Shown piece by piece: positions 35,242-44,621 of a stretch of DNA of 64,000 nucleotides (positions are counted from its first letter, which is position 1; every line of letters begins with the position of its first letter). Position numbers and translations under genes: made by a program. The notes under the pieces are model-generated. The model was not told the DNA's origin. It made no database searches and worked only from the letters and a program-made list of their open reading frames with translations. The DNA comes from Streptomyces sp. NBC_01775 (GTDB lineage Bacteria > Actinomycetota > Actinomycetes > Streptomycetales > Streptomycetaceae), in NCBI RefSeq assembly GCF_035917675.1, contig NZ_CP109104.1, positions 1,426,001 to 1,490,000 of the forward strand, given 5' to 3'.

Positions 35242-37316
35242 GCGCTCCTCCGTGCGTCGCTGGTGGTGAGGCCGGCCGCCGGACGGCCCGCGAGGGCGCT
35301 GGTGGCCAGGTCGGCCACCAGGTCGATGCCGTTGCTGGTGAGCACGGACTCGGGGTGGAACTGGGCCGAGGAGAAGCCGGGCCCGCGCAGTCCGTGGATG
35401 TCGCCGGCCTCGGGGTCGCGGGAGACCAGCACCTCGCCCGCCACCCCGGGGCAGCTCACGCGGGAGGAGGAGGCGTGTGCGGTGAAGGAGTTGTAGAAGC
35501 CGACGGGCTCCTCGCGTCCGAAGAAGTCGATCTTCTTCTGGAGCCCTTGGTTGGGTACGGCGCGCGGGACGACCTCGAAGCCGAGCCGCCGCGCGAGCAG
35601 TTGGTGGCCGAGGCATACGGCGACGAAGGCGGTGGGCCCTTCCAGCAGCCGCGCGACGGTGCCCAGGACGGTGCGGATGCGCGGGTCCTCGTCGTCCCTG
35701 GGGTCGCCGGGGCCGGGGCCGACCACGACGAGGTCCGGCCCGCTCCTGGCCGGCCGTCCCGCCGCCTGGTCGTAGGGCAGGACGGTGGTGCGCGCGCCCA
35801 GGGCGCGCAGCTGGATGGCGAGCATGCCGGTGAAGGTGTCCTCGGCGTCGACGACCAGGGTGTCCAGGCCCAGCAGCGGCTGCGAAGGCTCGGGCCGGTC
35901 CGCCTGCGGGGTGTCCTTGGGCGGGTCCTCCAGCCAGAATCCGGCCAGCGGGGCGTTGCGCCGCGCCAGTGCCTCGCGGATACGCGGGTGCCCGGCGAGC
36001 AGCGCGTGGGCGGGGCGCGGGTGGGGCGAGGGCTCTTCGGCGACGGCAGCCCCCGCCTTCCGGCCCTCCGGCGACGGCTGGTCCGTCTCCCCGGCCAGCC
36101 GCAGTCCTGTCGCATCCAGCAGCCCCGCCGCCTTGGCGCGCGTCTCGGCGGCTTCGGAGGCCGGGTCGGAGTGCCGTACGAGGGTGGCGCCGACGCTCAG
36201 CCGCAGGGTGCCGCCGGAGTCGATGTCCGCGGTGCGGATGAGGATCGAGGAGTCGAGCACGGGACGCTGCCGGTGGTCGGTCTCGATGAGGGCCGCCACT
36301 CCGCTGTAGTAGCCGCGGCTGTCCCGCTCGTGCCGGGTGATGACGCGGCAGGCGTTCTCCAGGGGGCTGCCCGTCACGGTGGGCGCGAACATCGTGGCGC
36401 GCAGGATGTCCACCGGGTCGCGGTCGCTCTCTCCCTCCAGCAGGTATTCGGTGTGCGAGAGGCGGGCCATCATCTTCAGGTAGGGGCCGCGCAGCCGGGC
36501 GCCGCGCCCGCAGACTCCGGCCATCATCTTGAGTTCCTCGTCCACGACCATGGACAGCTCGTCGGTCTCCTTGCGGTCGGCGAGGAAGGAGACCAGGCCC
36601 TCCAGTTCGGCGCCGGACGGCGGGTGCCGGTAGGTGCCGCTGATGGGGTTCATCACGGCCCGGCCCCCGTTGAGGCACACGTGCCGCTCCGGGGTGGCTC
36701 CGACGAAGGTGCGCTCACCGGTGTGGATCACGAACGTCCAGTAGGCGCCCGCCTCCTGGCGCAGCAGCCGCCCGAACATGGCGAGCGCGGTCAGGTGGGA
36801 GTAGTCGGGGAGCTTCGCGCTCAGGGTGCGGCGGATCACGAAGTTGGCGCCGGCACCGGCGGCGATCTCCTCGTCCACGACGCGGCGCACACACGCGGCG
36901 TACGCGGCGTCGTCGAGGTCGAAGGCGGCCTCGGCCTCCCGCAGCGGGAGGCGCTCCAGCAGCGGAAGGAGGCCCTGGGCCGAGGTGTCGGCCCGCTCGT
37001 CGACGAGCATGGCCAGCACGGGTTCCTTGCCGTCGTGGCAGTCGAAGCCGCGTTCGGCGATCTGACGGAAGGGCAGCAGGGCGAGCACCGCCCGGGATCG
37101 GGGGGTCCCGGCGCGGTGCCATGACAGTTCACTCAGCTCCCGCAGCTCCCGCACGGGCCCGGTGAGCAGCTCCACGGTGTCCCGCCCGTGCACGGCGGGG
37201 CGCCACAGGAGGGCGAAGGGCCCGGGGTCGGGTCCCAGGATGCGCTCGACACTCGCCTCGGACGCGGAGCGTGGTGCCCGGGGTGCGGACTTGGCGGATG
37301 GGGATGGTACTCGCAC
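35238..37316 (-). CDS. phzE: ADIC synthase (PhzE-like fused MST/glutamine amidotransferase)
   Basis: The 692-residue protein has an anthranilate-synthase-type chorismate domain first (NPISGTYRHP, the ETDELSMVVDEELKMM segment, APTVTGSPLENA, YYSGVAALIE) and a class I glutamine amidotransferase last (VVVGPGPGDP, AVCLGHQLLARRLG with the nucleophile Cys, AQFHPESVLTSNG with His-Glu). This domain order and length fit PhzE, which makes ADIC and does not release anthranilate. The GTG at 37316 has GGAGGG eight bases upstream; the frame extends further but without homology. It is the first gene of the operon running to 28246 and has a shared cluster motif 130 bases upstream. Confidence 0.93.
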   Translation of the reverse strand: MRVPSPSAKSAPRAPRSASEASVERILGPDPGPFALLWRPAVHGRDTVELLTGPVRELRELSELSWHRAGTPRSRAVLALLPFRQIAERGFDCHDGKEPVLAMLVDERADTSAQGLLPLLERLPLREAEAAFDLDDAAYAACVRRVVDEEIAAGAGANFVIRRTLSAKLPDYSHLTALAMFGRLLRQEAGAYWTFVIHTGERTFVGATPERHVCLNGGRAVMNPISGTYRHPPSGAELEGLVSFLADRKETDELSMVVDEELKMMAGVCGRGARLRGPYLKMMARLSHTEYLLEGESDRDPVDILRATMFAPTVTGSPLENACRVITRHERDSRGYYSGVAALIETDHRQRPVLDSSILIRTADIDSGGTLRLSVGATLVRHSDPASEAAETRAKAAGLLDATGLRLAGETDQPSPEGRKAGAAVAEEPSPHPRPAHALLAGHPRIREALARRNAPLAGFWLEDPPKDTPQADRPEPSQPLLGLDTLVVDAEDTFTGMLAIQLRALGARTTVLPYDQAAGRPARSGPDLVVVGPGPGDPRDDEDPRIRTVLGTVARLLEGPTAFVAVCLGHQLLARRLGFEVVPRAVPNQGLQKKIDFFGREEPVGFYNSFTAHASSSRVSCPGVAGEVLVSRDPEAGDIHGLRGPGFSSAQFHPESVLTSNGIDLVADLATSALAGRPAAGLTTSDARRSA

Positions 37317-37445
37317 GGTCGTTCCCTCCAGCGTGAGGAGGCCCCCTGTACGTCGCATGGCCGGCATGGCTGCGGCCGGAGGACCACGGGCGGCGCGCCC
37401 TTGGGAGCGCCACCGCCTCGTCACTCTCCCGTGGCACGGGACCCT

Positions 37446-37468
37446 GGCACATCACGTGTTCTCGGGAT
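37446..37468 (-). promoter_or_regulatory. Shared cluster motif, site A (upstream of phzE operon)
   Basis: On the minus strand the site reads ATCCCG-AGAACA-CGTGATGTGCC. It overlaps the stop codon of the LAL regulator gene and lies 130 bases upstream of the phzE start. It is identical at 17 of 17 defined positions to site B before the SARP operon, and close to site C before the FAD hydroxylase. Confidence 0.7.
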
Positions 37469-40199
37469 CGTCCGGCGTGTGGTGCTCCACCACGGCCCTG
37501 GTCAGTTCCACCCGGTTGTTGACGGCGAACTTCGCGAAGCACTGGCGCAGATGGCTGTCCACGGTGTGCGGGGAGAGGAAGAGCCGCTTGGCGACCTCGC
37601 GATTGGTCAGCCCCTCGGCGACGAGGATGCCCACGCGCCGCTCGGCCTCCGTCAGCGACTCCCAGCCGGGCACGGTGCCCGAGGTCTGCGCCGCGTTCGG
37701 CCGCGCGGGCTGCTCCGCCAGCCGCCCGCGCACCCGGCGGGCGAGGAAGGACGCGCCCGCCTTCTCGTACAGGCACAGTGCCTGGCGCAGCCGGGTCGTC
37801 GTCTGCTGGCCGCCCTGGTCGCCGGTGCGGCGCAGCAGTACCCCGCTGTCCTCCAGCGCGGCGGCCAGTGCGAGGGGCCGGACCGTCAGCCGCCGTTCCT
37901 CGTGCGAGCGCTCCACCAGGCGCAGGTCGTCCCGCAGGACGCCCTCCGCGTGCATGGCGGCTCCCTGGAGGGAGCCGATCGACGGGTGACGGCTCGTCAG
38001 GTCACGCATGACGGCCACGACCGTCGCGGCGTGCTCCCTGGAACCGGCACAGCGCGCGACCCCCACCAGGATCGCCGCGGCCCCCGGCTCACGCGTGAGC
38101 AGCCGGGGGCGGGCCGGGAGCGTGTCGTACAGGGGACGCAGCGCCTTGAAGGCACCCGCGGTGTCTCCCTCGGCGCGCCGCAGCAGGCCGCGCCGCCACA
38201 CCAGGTCCTCGGGCGCGGAACTCATGGTGTCGAACGGGCCCAGGGACGCGCAGCGCAGGTGGTAGCGGGCCGTGGAGATGTCGTCGCGCAGCAGGGCGAG
38301 GTGGCTGAGGAGCGCGAGGACGGCGGAGCCGACCGGGCTGCTCGGTTCGACGGCGGACGCCGCGGTCTCGGCGGCCTCCTCCGCCTCGGCGAGCCGCCCG
38401 GCCGAGAGCCGCAGGAGCGCGCGCTGGTAGTGCCACATGGGGCGCAGCCAGGTGTCTCCCTTGCGCACGGCCTGCTGCTCTCCGAGGCGCAGCATGATCT
38501 CGGCCTCGGCCAGTTCGTCGTGGGCCGCGAGTGCGGACGCCATCATCAGATGGGGGTAGTGGTGGGCGGTCTCGCGCCCGCCGAGCTGGGCGAGGTGCAT
38601 GCCCTCGCAGGCCCGGATGACGGCCTCGTCGAGGTCGCCCGACTCCAGGGCGCAGCGGCTGAGGAGCATGTCGGCCAGGAGCCGCGAGAGCACGTCCTCG
38701 TCTTCCTCGCCCTGCCGCAGCGCGCGGCGTCCGGTGGCGACGGCGGCCTCGGTGTCGTTGTCGCACAGGTGGGCGACGGCCTCGGCGACCAGCAGCTGGG
38801 AGCGCTGGGGCGCGGGGAGTTCGGACTCCCCGAGGTGGCGGACGGCCTGTGCGGTCAGTCCGTCGTTCCGGCCGGTGTAGAGCCACACGGAGGCGACGGC
38901 GAGCAGGGTACGCACCTTGACGGCCGTGTCCGGTCCGTCGGGCCCGGCACCGCGCAGGACGCTCGCCACCAGTGCCCGTGCCTCCTCGTGATGGCCCGCG
39001 GTGGCGAGCAGGCGTACGGAGTCGGTGATGCCCTGGGGCGAATGCGCCGTGCGCTCCAGGAAGGCGAAGAGTCTTCCGGTGGTGTCCTCGCCCGGTCTGC
39101 TGCCGAGGGTGATGTGCCGGGCCACCTCGTCGGTGCCGCAGCTGCCGTCCCGCTGGAGCAGGGTGGCCGCTTCCCTGTGCAGGGCCATCCGCGTGGTCTC
39201 GGGCAGGTTGTCGTACGTCGCGTCGCGCGTCAGCGGATAGCAGAAGTCCACGCCCCCGTCGCGTTCGACCAGGACGCCCTGGCTGAGGGCCTCGTGGACG
39301 GCCGCGACGATGTCGAGGGTGGACCTGCCCACCAGCGCGCCGGCCTCGTGCAGCGTGCAGGGCCGGTCGAAGACGGCCAGCGCCGAGACGAGCCAGCGCG
39401 CGTCGTCGGACAGCTCGTGCATCTTGAGCGCCACCGCGTCCAGGACCCGGCGGGGCAGCTCGTCGCTGCGCAGGCTCGCGCGCTGCCCTCGGATGCGTAC
39501 CAGGCCCTCTCGCGAGAGCGCGTCGAGCAGCAGCTTCACCAGTGCGGGCGCGCCGCCGGAGCGGTGGACCAGCTCCGCGAGCCGGGGCTCCATCGGGGCG
39601 CCGAACGCGGCGGCGGCCATCTCGTCGACCGCGGCCTCCTCCAGCGGTCCCAGCCGCAGGCGGACCGCGTGGTGGGAGGCGATCTCTTCCAGTGCCCGGC
39701 TCGTGGCGGTGACCGCGAGCGCCGGTTTGCGGGCCAGCAGCCACAGCACCGGCAGGGTCTCCGTACGCGACACAAGTGCGGCCAGCCGTCGCGCTGTCGC
39801 CTCGTCCGCGCCGTCGATGTCGTCCAGGGTCAGGACGAAGGGCCCCTCGGTCAGGGCGAGTTCCCGCACGCGCGCTTCCGCCGGGTCCACCGGCCCGGAC
39901 CCGCCGGGGTCGGCGGCGAACCGTGCCGCGAGGTGTGCGGCGAAGTCGAGTCCACCCGTGTGCTGTGCCGGCGAGCCCCCCGCTGCGCCCGCGGCGATGA
40001 TCCGGATGTCCTGCTGCGCCGCCTCGCTCGCGGCGGCCTCCAGCAGATGGCTCTTGCCGATGCCTCCGGGGCCTTCGATCATTACGCATCCGCCGGTGCC
40101 GCCGCGTAACTCCTCCAGCGTGCGGCGTAATAGGGCCAGCTCTTTGCTCCTGCCCGCTGTCTGGATTATCTCCGGCTTCGTCAGTACGGTTACGGACAC
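37452..40199 (-). CDS. Large LuxR-family (LAL) transcriptional regulator with two TTA codons
   Basis: The 915-residue protein has a P-loop near the start (GPGGIGKSH, about residues 43-51), a Walker B-like VLTLDDIDGAD, a long helical-repeat middle and a C-terminal LuxR helix-turn-helix (ESLTEAERRVGILVAEGL, NREVAKRLFLSPHTVDSHLRQ). This is the layout of LAL pathway-specific activators. Leu24 (40128-40130) and Leu31 (40107-40109) are TTA codons, so translation should depend on the bldA tRNA. The GTG start has GGGAG eight bases upstream. Its position directly before the phzE operon makes it the prime activator candidate. Confidence 0.92.
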   Translation of the reverse strand: MSVTVLTKPEIIQTAGRSKELALLRRTLEELRGGTGGCVMIEGPGGIGKSHLLEAAASEAAQQDIRIIAAGAAGGSPAQHTGGLDFAAHLAARFAADPGGSGPVDPAEARVRELALTEGPFVLTLDDIDGADEATARRLAALVSRTETLPVLWLLARKPALAVTATSRALEEIASHHAVRLRLGPLEEAAVDEMAAAAFGAPMEPRLAELVHRSGGAPALVKLLLDALSREGLVRIRGQRASLRSDELPRRVLDAVALKMHELSDDARWLVSALAVFDRPCTLHEAGALVGRSTLDIVAAVHEALSQGVLVERDGGVDFCYPLTRDATYDNLPETTRMALHREAATLLQRDGSCGTDEVARHITLGSRPGEDTTGRLFAFLERTAHSPQGITDSVRLLATAGHHEEARALVASVLRGAGPDGPDTAVKVRTLLAVASVWLYTGRNDGLTAQAVRHLGESELPAPQRSQLLVAEAVAHLCDNDTEAAVATGRRALRQGEEDEDVLSRLLADMLLSRCALESGDLDEAVIRACEGMHLAQLGGRETAHHYPHLMMASALAAHDELAEAEIMLRLGEQQAVRKGDTWLRPMWHYQRALLRLSAGRLAEAEEAAETAASAVEPSSPVGSAVLALLSHLALLRDDISTARYHLRCASLGPFDTMSSAPEDLVWRRGLLRRAEGDTAGAFKALRPLYDTLPARPRLLTREPGAAAILVGVARCAGSREHAATVVAVMRDLTSRHPSIGSLQGAAMHAEGVLRDDLRLVERSHEERRLTVRPLALAAALEDSGVLLRRTGDQGGQQTTTRLRQALCLYEKAGASFLARRVRGRLAEQPARPNAAQTSGTVPGWESLTEAERRVGILVAEGLTNREVAKRLFLSPHTVDSHLRQCFAKFAVNNRVELTRAVVEHHTPDDPENT

Positions 40200-40784
40200 T
40201 TTCCCATCTCCCTCGGAATGGCGACGGCGCCGGCCTCGATGCGAGTGGTACTTCTGCCGCTGTAGACGGCACCGGGCGATGAATGCGTGGTGACGCGTTC
40301 ACGGCACGGCGGTACTCACGGGGGAGATTTTCGAGAGGCCACTGGTGTGGACCGCGCGTCAGGACCGGGGACTCCTGAGGCGCTGCGAGTCGGCGCAGTC
40401 GGGAATTCGAGAATCAGTCACTGAATCTTTTGGCGCTTGATCTCTTTGACGCTGTCGGCCACCAACAACACGGCAGCGGCCGTCCGCTGATCCACCCCCC
40501 GTGGACTTCCGCTCTCATTCTACGAACTCTTCAAGCACGGATCGAGTCGTGCGCGAGCGTCGCGCTCAGCGCCATGCATACAGGAATTCTTGGGCGGAAG
40601 ACAGCACTCCATATCGACGCGCGCGGCCCGCTGCCGTCCGCCCCGGCAGACCACGTGAGCCCCGCATATCCCGCGTTCGCGTGAGGTGGCGCGGGGCCCT
40701 TCCGTACCAGGCTGACCGTGGCTGACGCAGCCGCAGTCCGTCGTCCGCCGGTGTGTTGCACCGGCCCTCGGAAGGAGACCACCG
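40200..40784. other. 585-bp divergent intergenic region, lower GC, no gene recognised
   Basis: The gap separates the LAL regulator and the esterase operon, so it must hold both promoters. The stretch 40400-40620 is clearly less GC-rich than its surroundings. A TCAGT-C-ACTGA inverted repeat is at 40414-40424. Short open frames here have no ribosome-binding site or recognisable sequence. The cluster motif of sites A-C was not found in it. Confidence 0.6.
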
Positions 40785-42437
40785 GTGCACCGACGCACCC
40801 TGCTCACCGGGTCGGCGGCCCTGGCCGCCGCCGGCGCCCTCATCCCGGCCGGCGCCCGGCCCGCCGCCGCTGCGGCCCCTTCGGCGCGGCCGTCGGCGGG
40901 CTCGTCGTCGGGCCCTGTGGTGCGTACCACGGCGGGTCGGATCCGGGGCGCGCGCGAGTCCGGGGTCGCCGTCTTCCGAGGGGTGCCCTATGCCCGGCCG
41001 CCCGTGGGCCGGCTGCGCTTCGCGCCGCCCGCGCCGCCGCTCCCGTGGACGGGAGTGCGCGAGGCGGCCGAGTTCTCCCGCCCCTTCCTCTCCCCCGGCG
41101 CACGCGACGGCAGCGAGGACGCGCTCTACGCCAACGTCTGGACGCCGGACACGGCGGGCCGCAGCCCCGTGCTCGTCTACGTCCACGGCGGCGCCTGGCT
41201 GTACAACACGGGCAACAACCCGACGTACGACGGCACCGCGCCGGCGCTGCGCGGCGATCTCGTCGTCGTCACGTTCAACTACCGCCTCGGCTGCTTCGGC
41301 TTCGGGCTGCACGAGGAGTTCGGGGACGGAGGGGACGGCGACGCGGGGGCCAACTGGGGGCTCCAGGACCAGGCCGCGCTGCTGGAGTGGGTGCACGACA
41401 ACGCCCGCGCCTTCGGCGGCGATCCGGACAACATCACGCTGTGCGGCACCTCCGCGGGCGGCTCCAGCGTCTGGCAGCTCGCCCTGCGGGAGTCCACCCG
41501 GAAGCTGATCCGCCGCATCGTGCCGGTCAGCGCCGCGCACCTGTGGACCCCGCTGGGCGCCCTCACACCCGAGGACGCGCGCACCTCCTACGCGGGGGTG
41601 GCCGGGCAGCTGGAGACCACCGTCCCCGGGCTGCGGCGGCGGCCCGCGCTGGAGGTGATGGACGCGTGGGAGGGCCGCTTCGCGGGCGACCCGGGATCGC
41701 GTGCGGTCGCCAGCGGCCGGTACTTCCGCGGGCCCGTCGTCGACGGGAGGTGGATGACCGGCTACGACCACGCCCTGCCGACGCCCGGCCTGCCCACGAT
41801 GGTGGTCAACACCCGTACCGAGGGCTCCTTCTACACGGACATGACCGCGCCCGCGCCGGAGACCGAGGCCGAACTGCGGCGCATGACACGGGAGTACCTC
41901 CTGCTCGGCGCCGAGGACGTACCCGGCCCGCTGCTGGACGGCGTGCTCGACGCCTACCGCGCCGCCGCTCGGGCCGAGGGGCTGCCCCAGGACCCGCTCT
42001 CGCTCTACACGGAGATCTACGGCGACGGGCTGTTCCGCTACCAGATCCTGCGGCTGGCCGAACGCCGCGCCCAGGAGAGCCGCGCCCCGCAATACCACAT
42101 GGACTTCGCGCACCCCGTGCTGCCGCCGGGGCACGGGACGCCGCACGAGGCCACCTCCCCGTTCCTGTTCGGCACCCAGGGCATCCCCCAGAACGCGCCG
42201 TTGTACGGGGACGGGCCGCTGGAGCGCCGGGTGTCGGCCACCTTCATCGACCTGGTGGCCTCCTTCGCGCACACGGGCGTCCCCCGCAGCGCGCACGCGC
42301 CACGGTGGCCGGTCTTCTCCTCCCGCGCGCCGCGCTCCCTGGTGCTCGGCGGCGAACACGTGGCGCGGATCGCGCCCACCCCGAAGCTGCGCCAGCTGGA
42401 GTTCTGGGACCGGGCCGGCTGGGTGCCCCGGCCCTGA
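40785..42437 (+). CDS. Exported type B carboxylesterase
   Basis: The 550-residue alpha/beta hydrolase starts with a twin-arginine-like signal (MHRRTLLTGSAALAAAGAL). It has FRGVPYARPPVGRLRF, the oxyanion region VHGGAW and the nucleophile elbow CGTSAGGSS, as in type B carboxylesterases; the catalytic acid and His were not placed with certainty. The GTG has GGAAGGAG eight bases upstream. It is the first gene of a seven-gene plus-strand operon. It might hydrolyse an ester in the final or exported product outside the cell (inference). Confidence 0.88.
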   Translation: MHRRTLLTGSAALAAAGALIPAGARPAAAAAPSARPSAGSSSGPVVRTTAGRIRGARESGVAVFRGVPYARPPVGRLRFAPPAPPLPWTGVREAAEFSRPFLSPGARDGSEDALYANVWTPDTAGRSPVLVYVHGGAWLYNTGNNPTYDGTAPALRGDLVVVTFNYRLGCFGFGLHEEFGDGGDGDAGANWGLQDQAALLEWVHDNARAFGGDPDNITLCGTSAGGSSVWQLALRESTRKLIRRIVPVSAAHLWTPLGALTPEDARTSYAGVAGQLETTVPGLRRRPALEVMDAWEGRFAGDPGSRAVASGRYFRGPVVDGRWMTGYDHALPTPGLPTMVVNTRTEGSFYTDMTAPAPETEAELRRMTREYLLLGAEDVPGPLLDGVLDAYRAAARAEGLPQDPLSLYTEIYGDGLFRYQILRLAERRAQESRAPQYHMDFAHPVLPPGHGTPHEATSPFLFGTQGIPQNAPLYGDGPLERRVSATFIDLVASFAHTGVPRSAHAPRWPVFSSRAPRSLVLGGEHVARIAPTPKLRQLEFWDRAGWVPRP

Positions 42438-42520
42438 CAACGGACCACACCCCGACAGGACCGGGCCCGGCCCACGCCCCGGCGGGAACGGGCCCATACC
42501 CCCGACAGGAAGGGAACACC

Positions 42521-43438
42521 ATGTCCGACGCACAGCCCGAGCGCTATCTCGTGATGGGCGCCACCGGCGCCCAGGGAGGCGCGGTGCTCCGGCGCCTGGC
42601 CGCGCGGGACCGCACCGTGGTCGGCATCTCGCGCGGCACGAGGAGCGCGGACACCGGCTCCCCCGTACAGGTGCACGCCGTGGACCTGGCGGACCGCGAG
42701 GGCCTGCGCCGCGCCTTCGAGGGGGTGACGCGGGTGGCCGCGAGCCTGCCCCTGGTCTACGACGCCGAGGTGGCCTCCGGCTACGCGGCCAACCTCGTGC
42801 ACGCAGCCCGGGAGGCGCGGGTGCGGCGCCTGGTGTTCAACACCAACCTGCCCGTCCCGCACGCGCCGACCGGCTATCCGGCCTTCGAGACCCGGCGGAT
42901 CGCGGAGGAGGCGCTGGTGGCCAGCGGCCTGCCGGTCACGGTGCTGCGCCCGCCGCTCTACCTGGACAACCTCTTCGGCCCGGGCCACGCCCCCGCGCTC
43001 GTCAACGACGGGGTGCTGGCCTTCCCGCTGTCCGACAGCCTGCCGGTGAGCTGGATGTCGCTGGACGACATGGCCGCCGCCACGGTCGCGGCGCTCGACG
43101 GCGCCGACGAACTGGTGGGCACCGCCTTGCGCGTCGGCGGCGCCGAGGCGGTCACGGGGCCCCGGCTGGCGACCCTCTTCGAGGACGTGCTGGGGCGCGA
43201 CGTGACCTTCCATTCCATGGATCCGGGCGACTTCGAGACGGCCGTCTCCGCCGTCCTCGGCCCGGAGCTGGGCGCCGGGATCGCGGGCGGCTACCACTGG
43301 GCCCGCGCCGCCGCCGACGACAGCTCCTTCACCGCCGATCCGGAAGCCGTGGAGAAGCACCTGGGCATCCGGCTGACCCCGCTGCGGCAGTGGATCGCGG
43401 CGCAGCCCTGGAACCAGTGGGCGCACTCCGGCTCCTGA
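42521..43438 (+). CDS. NmrA-like NAD(P)-binding protein
   Basis: The 305-residue protein has the nucleotide motif GATGAQGGAVLRRL (residues 13-26), LVFNTNLPVP, TVLRPPLYLDNLFG and a C-terminal helical part, as in NmrA/atypical SDR proteins. The catalytic Tyr-x-x-x-Lys of SDR is not visible, so it may be a reductase of the isoflavone reductase type or a redox sensor. AGGAAGGG precedes the start. It lies 83 bases after the esterase. Confidence 0.82.
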   Translation: MSDAQPERYLVMGATGAQGGAVLRRLAARDRTVVGISRGTRSADTGSPVQVHAVDLADREGLRRAFEGVTRVAASLPLVYDAEVASGYAANLVHAAREARVRRLVFNTNLPVPHAPTGYPAFETRRIAEEALVASGLPVTVLRPPLYLDNLFGPGHAPALVNDGVLAFPLSDSLPVSWMSLDDMAAATVAALDGADELVGTALRVGGAEAVTGPRLATLFEDVLGRDVTFHSMDPGDFETAVSAVLGPELGAGIAGGYHWARAAADDSSFTADPEAVEKHLGIRLTPLRQWIAAQPWNQWAHSGS

Positions 43439-43511
43439 CCGCCGGACGGCCCGGCGAGCGGCACGCCCGCCATCGACAGCTACCGCGTACGCGCGACGAG
43501 GAGGATTCGCA

Positions 43512-44597
43512 GTGGAACTACGGACGTTGGGCCGCACCGGTATGCAGGTGAGCCCGCTGTGTCTGGGCACGATGATGTTCGGCGTCTGGGGCAACCCGGA
43601 CGAGAAGGAGTCGATCGGCGTCATCGAGGCGGCGCTGGACGCGGGAATCAACTTCGTGGACACGGCCGACGTCTACTCCTGGGGCGGCTCGGAGGAGATC
43701 GTCGGCAAGGCCCTGGCGGACCGGAGGGACGAGGTCGTCCTCGCCACCAAGTTCCACTTCCCGATGGGTGACGGACCGCACGCGTCCGGCAACTCACGGC
43801 GGTGGATCACCCGGGCCGTCGAGGACAGCCTGCGCCGCCTGGGCACCGACCGGATCGACCTCTATCAGGTGCACCGCCCCGACCCCGAAACGGACATCGA
43901 GGAGACGCTCTCCGCGCTGGACGACCTGGTCACGGCGGGCAAGGTGTGCGCCGTGGGCACCACGACCTTCCCGGCCGAGGAGATCGTGGAGGCCCAGTGG
44001 GCCGCCGAGCGGCGCGGCCTGGTCCGCTTCCGCACCGAGCAGGCGCCCTACTCGCTGCTGAACAGGGCGGCGGAGGCCGCCACGTTCCCCACCTGCCTGC
44101 GGCACGGCCTCGGGGTCACCACCTGGAGCCCGCTGAGCGAGGGCTGGCTGACCGGCAAGTACCAGGGCGAGATCGACCTGACCCAGGGCCGGCAGGCGGC
44201 GCACCGCGCCAACTTCGACCTCGGTCTGACCGGCAACCAGCTCAAGCAGCGCACCGTCGCCGAGCTGGCGAAGCTCGCCTCGGACGCCGGGTTGACGCTG
44301 ATGGAGATGGCGCTCGGCTTCGTCCGCAACCACCCGGCGGTGACCTCCGTGCTGATCGGCCCGCGCACCCCGGAGCAGTTGCGGGGCCTGCTGGCGGCGG
44401 CCGACACGGTGCTGGACGCCGATCTGCTCGACCGTATCGACGCCTGCGTGCCGCCCGGCACGGTGCTCAACACCGCCGACTCGCACTACACCCCCGAGGC
44501 GCTGGCCGACCCGGCGCTGCGGCGCCGCACCGGCACCGGCAGCCCCGTGGCCCCCTCGTGGGAGCGCCGCGGACCCTCGGCCCCGCCGCACTCGTAA
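43512..44597 (+). CDS. Aldo/keto reductase
   Basis: The 361-residue enzyme has the AKR barrel with NFVDTADVYSWGGSEE (catalytic Asp and Tyr), LATKFHFPMG (Lys) and LYQVHRPDP (His), and a C-terminal NADPH site SVLIGPRTPEQL. The tetrad is complete. The last 30 residues are an unconserved Pro/Ser tail. GAGGAGG lies upstream of the GTG start. It could reduce an aldehyde or ketone on the cluster product; the substrate is unknown. Confidence 0.9.
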   Translation: MELRTLGRTGMQVSPLCLGTMMFGVWGNPDEKESIGVIEAALDAGINFVDTADVYSWGGSEEIVGKALADRRDEVVLATKFHFPMGDGPHASGNSRRWITRAVEDSLRRLGTDRIDLYQVHRPDPETDIEETLSALDDLVTAGKVCAVGTTTFPAEEIVEAQWAAERRGLVRFRTEQAPYSLLNRAAEAATFPTCLRHGLGVTTWSPLSEGWLTGKYQGEIDLTQGRQAAHRANFDLGLTGNQLKQRTVAELAKLASDAGLTLMEMALGFVRNHPAVTSVLIGPRTPEQLRGLLAAADTVLDADLLDRIDACVPPGTVLNTADSHYTPEALADPALRRRTGTGSPVAPSWERRGPSAPPHS

Positions 44598-44621
44598 ACC
44601 CTTGGAGAGGAAGCAGCACAG

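Noticed and set aside
32460..37316. A phenazine gene cluster
   Set aside because: PhzC-, PhzD- and PhzE-like genes are present, but no PhzF, PhzA/B or PhzG is in the window, and an EntA-like dehydrogenase takes their place, which favours 3-HAA.
35238..37316. Anthranilate synthase for tryptophan
   Set aside because: The fused MST-amidotransferase order and the overlap with phzC, next to phzD, fit PhzE; no trp genes are near.
40430..40930. Small ORFs in the LAL-esterase gap
   Set aside because: They lack ribosome-binding sites, recognisable sequence and codon bias; one is antisense to the esterase start.
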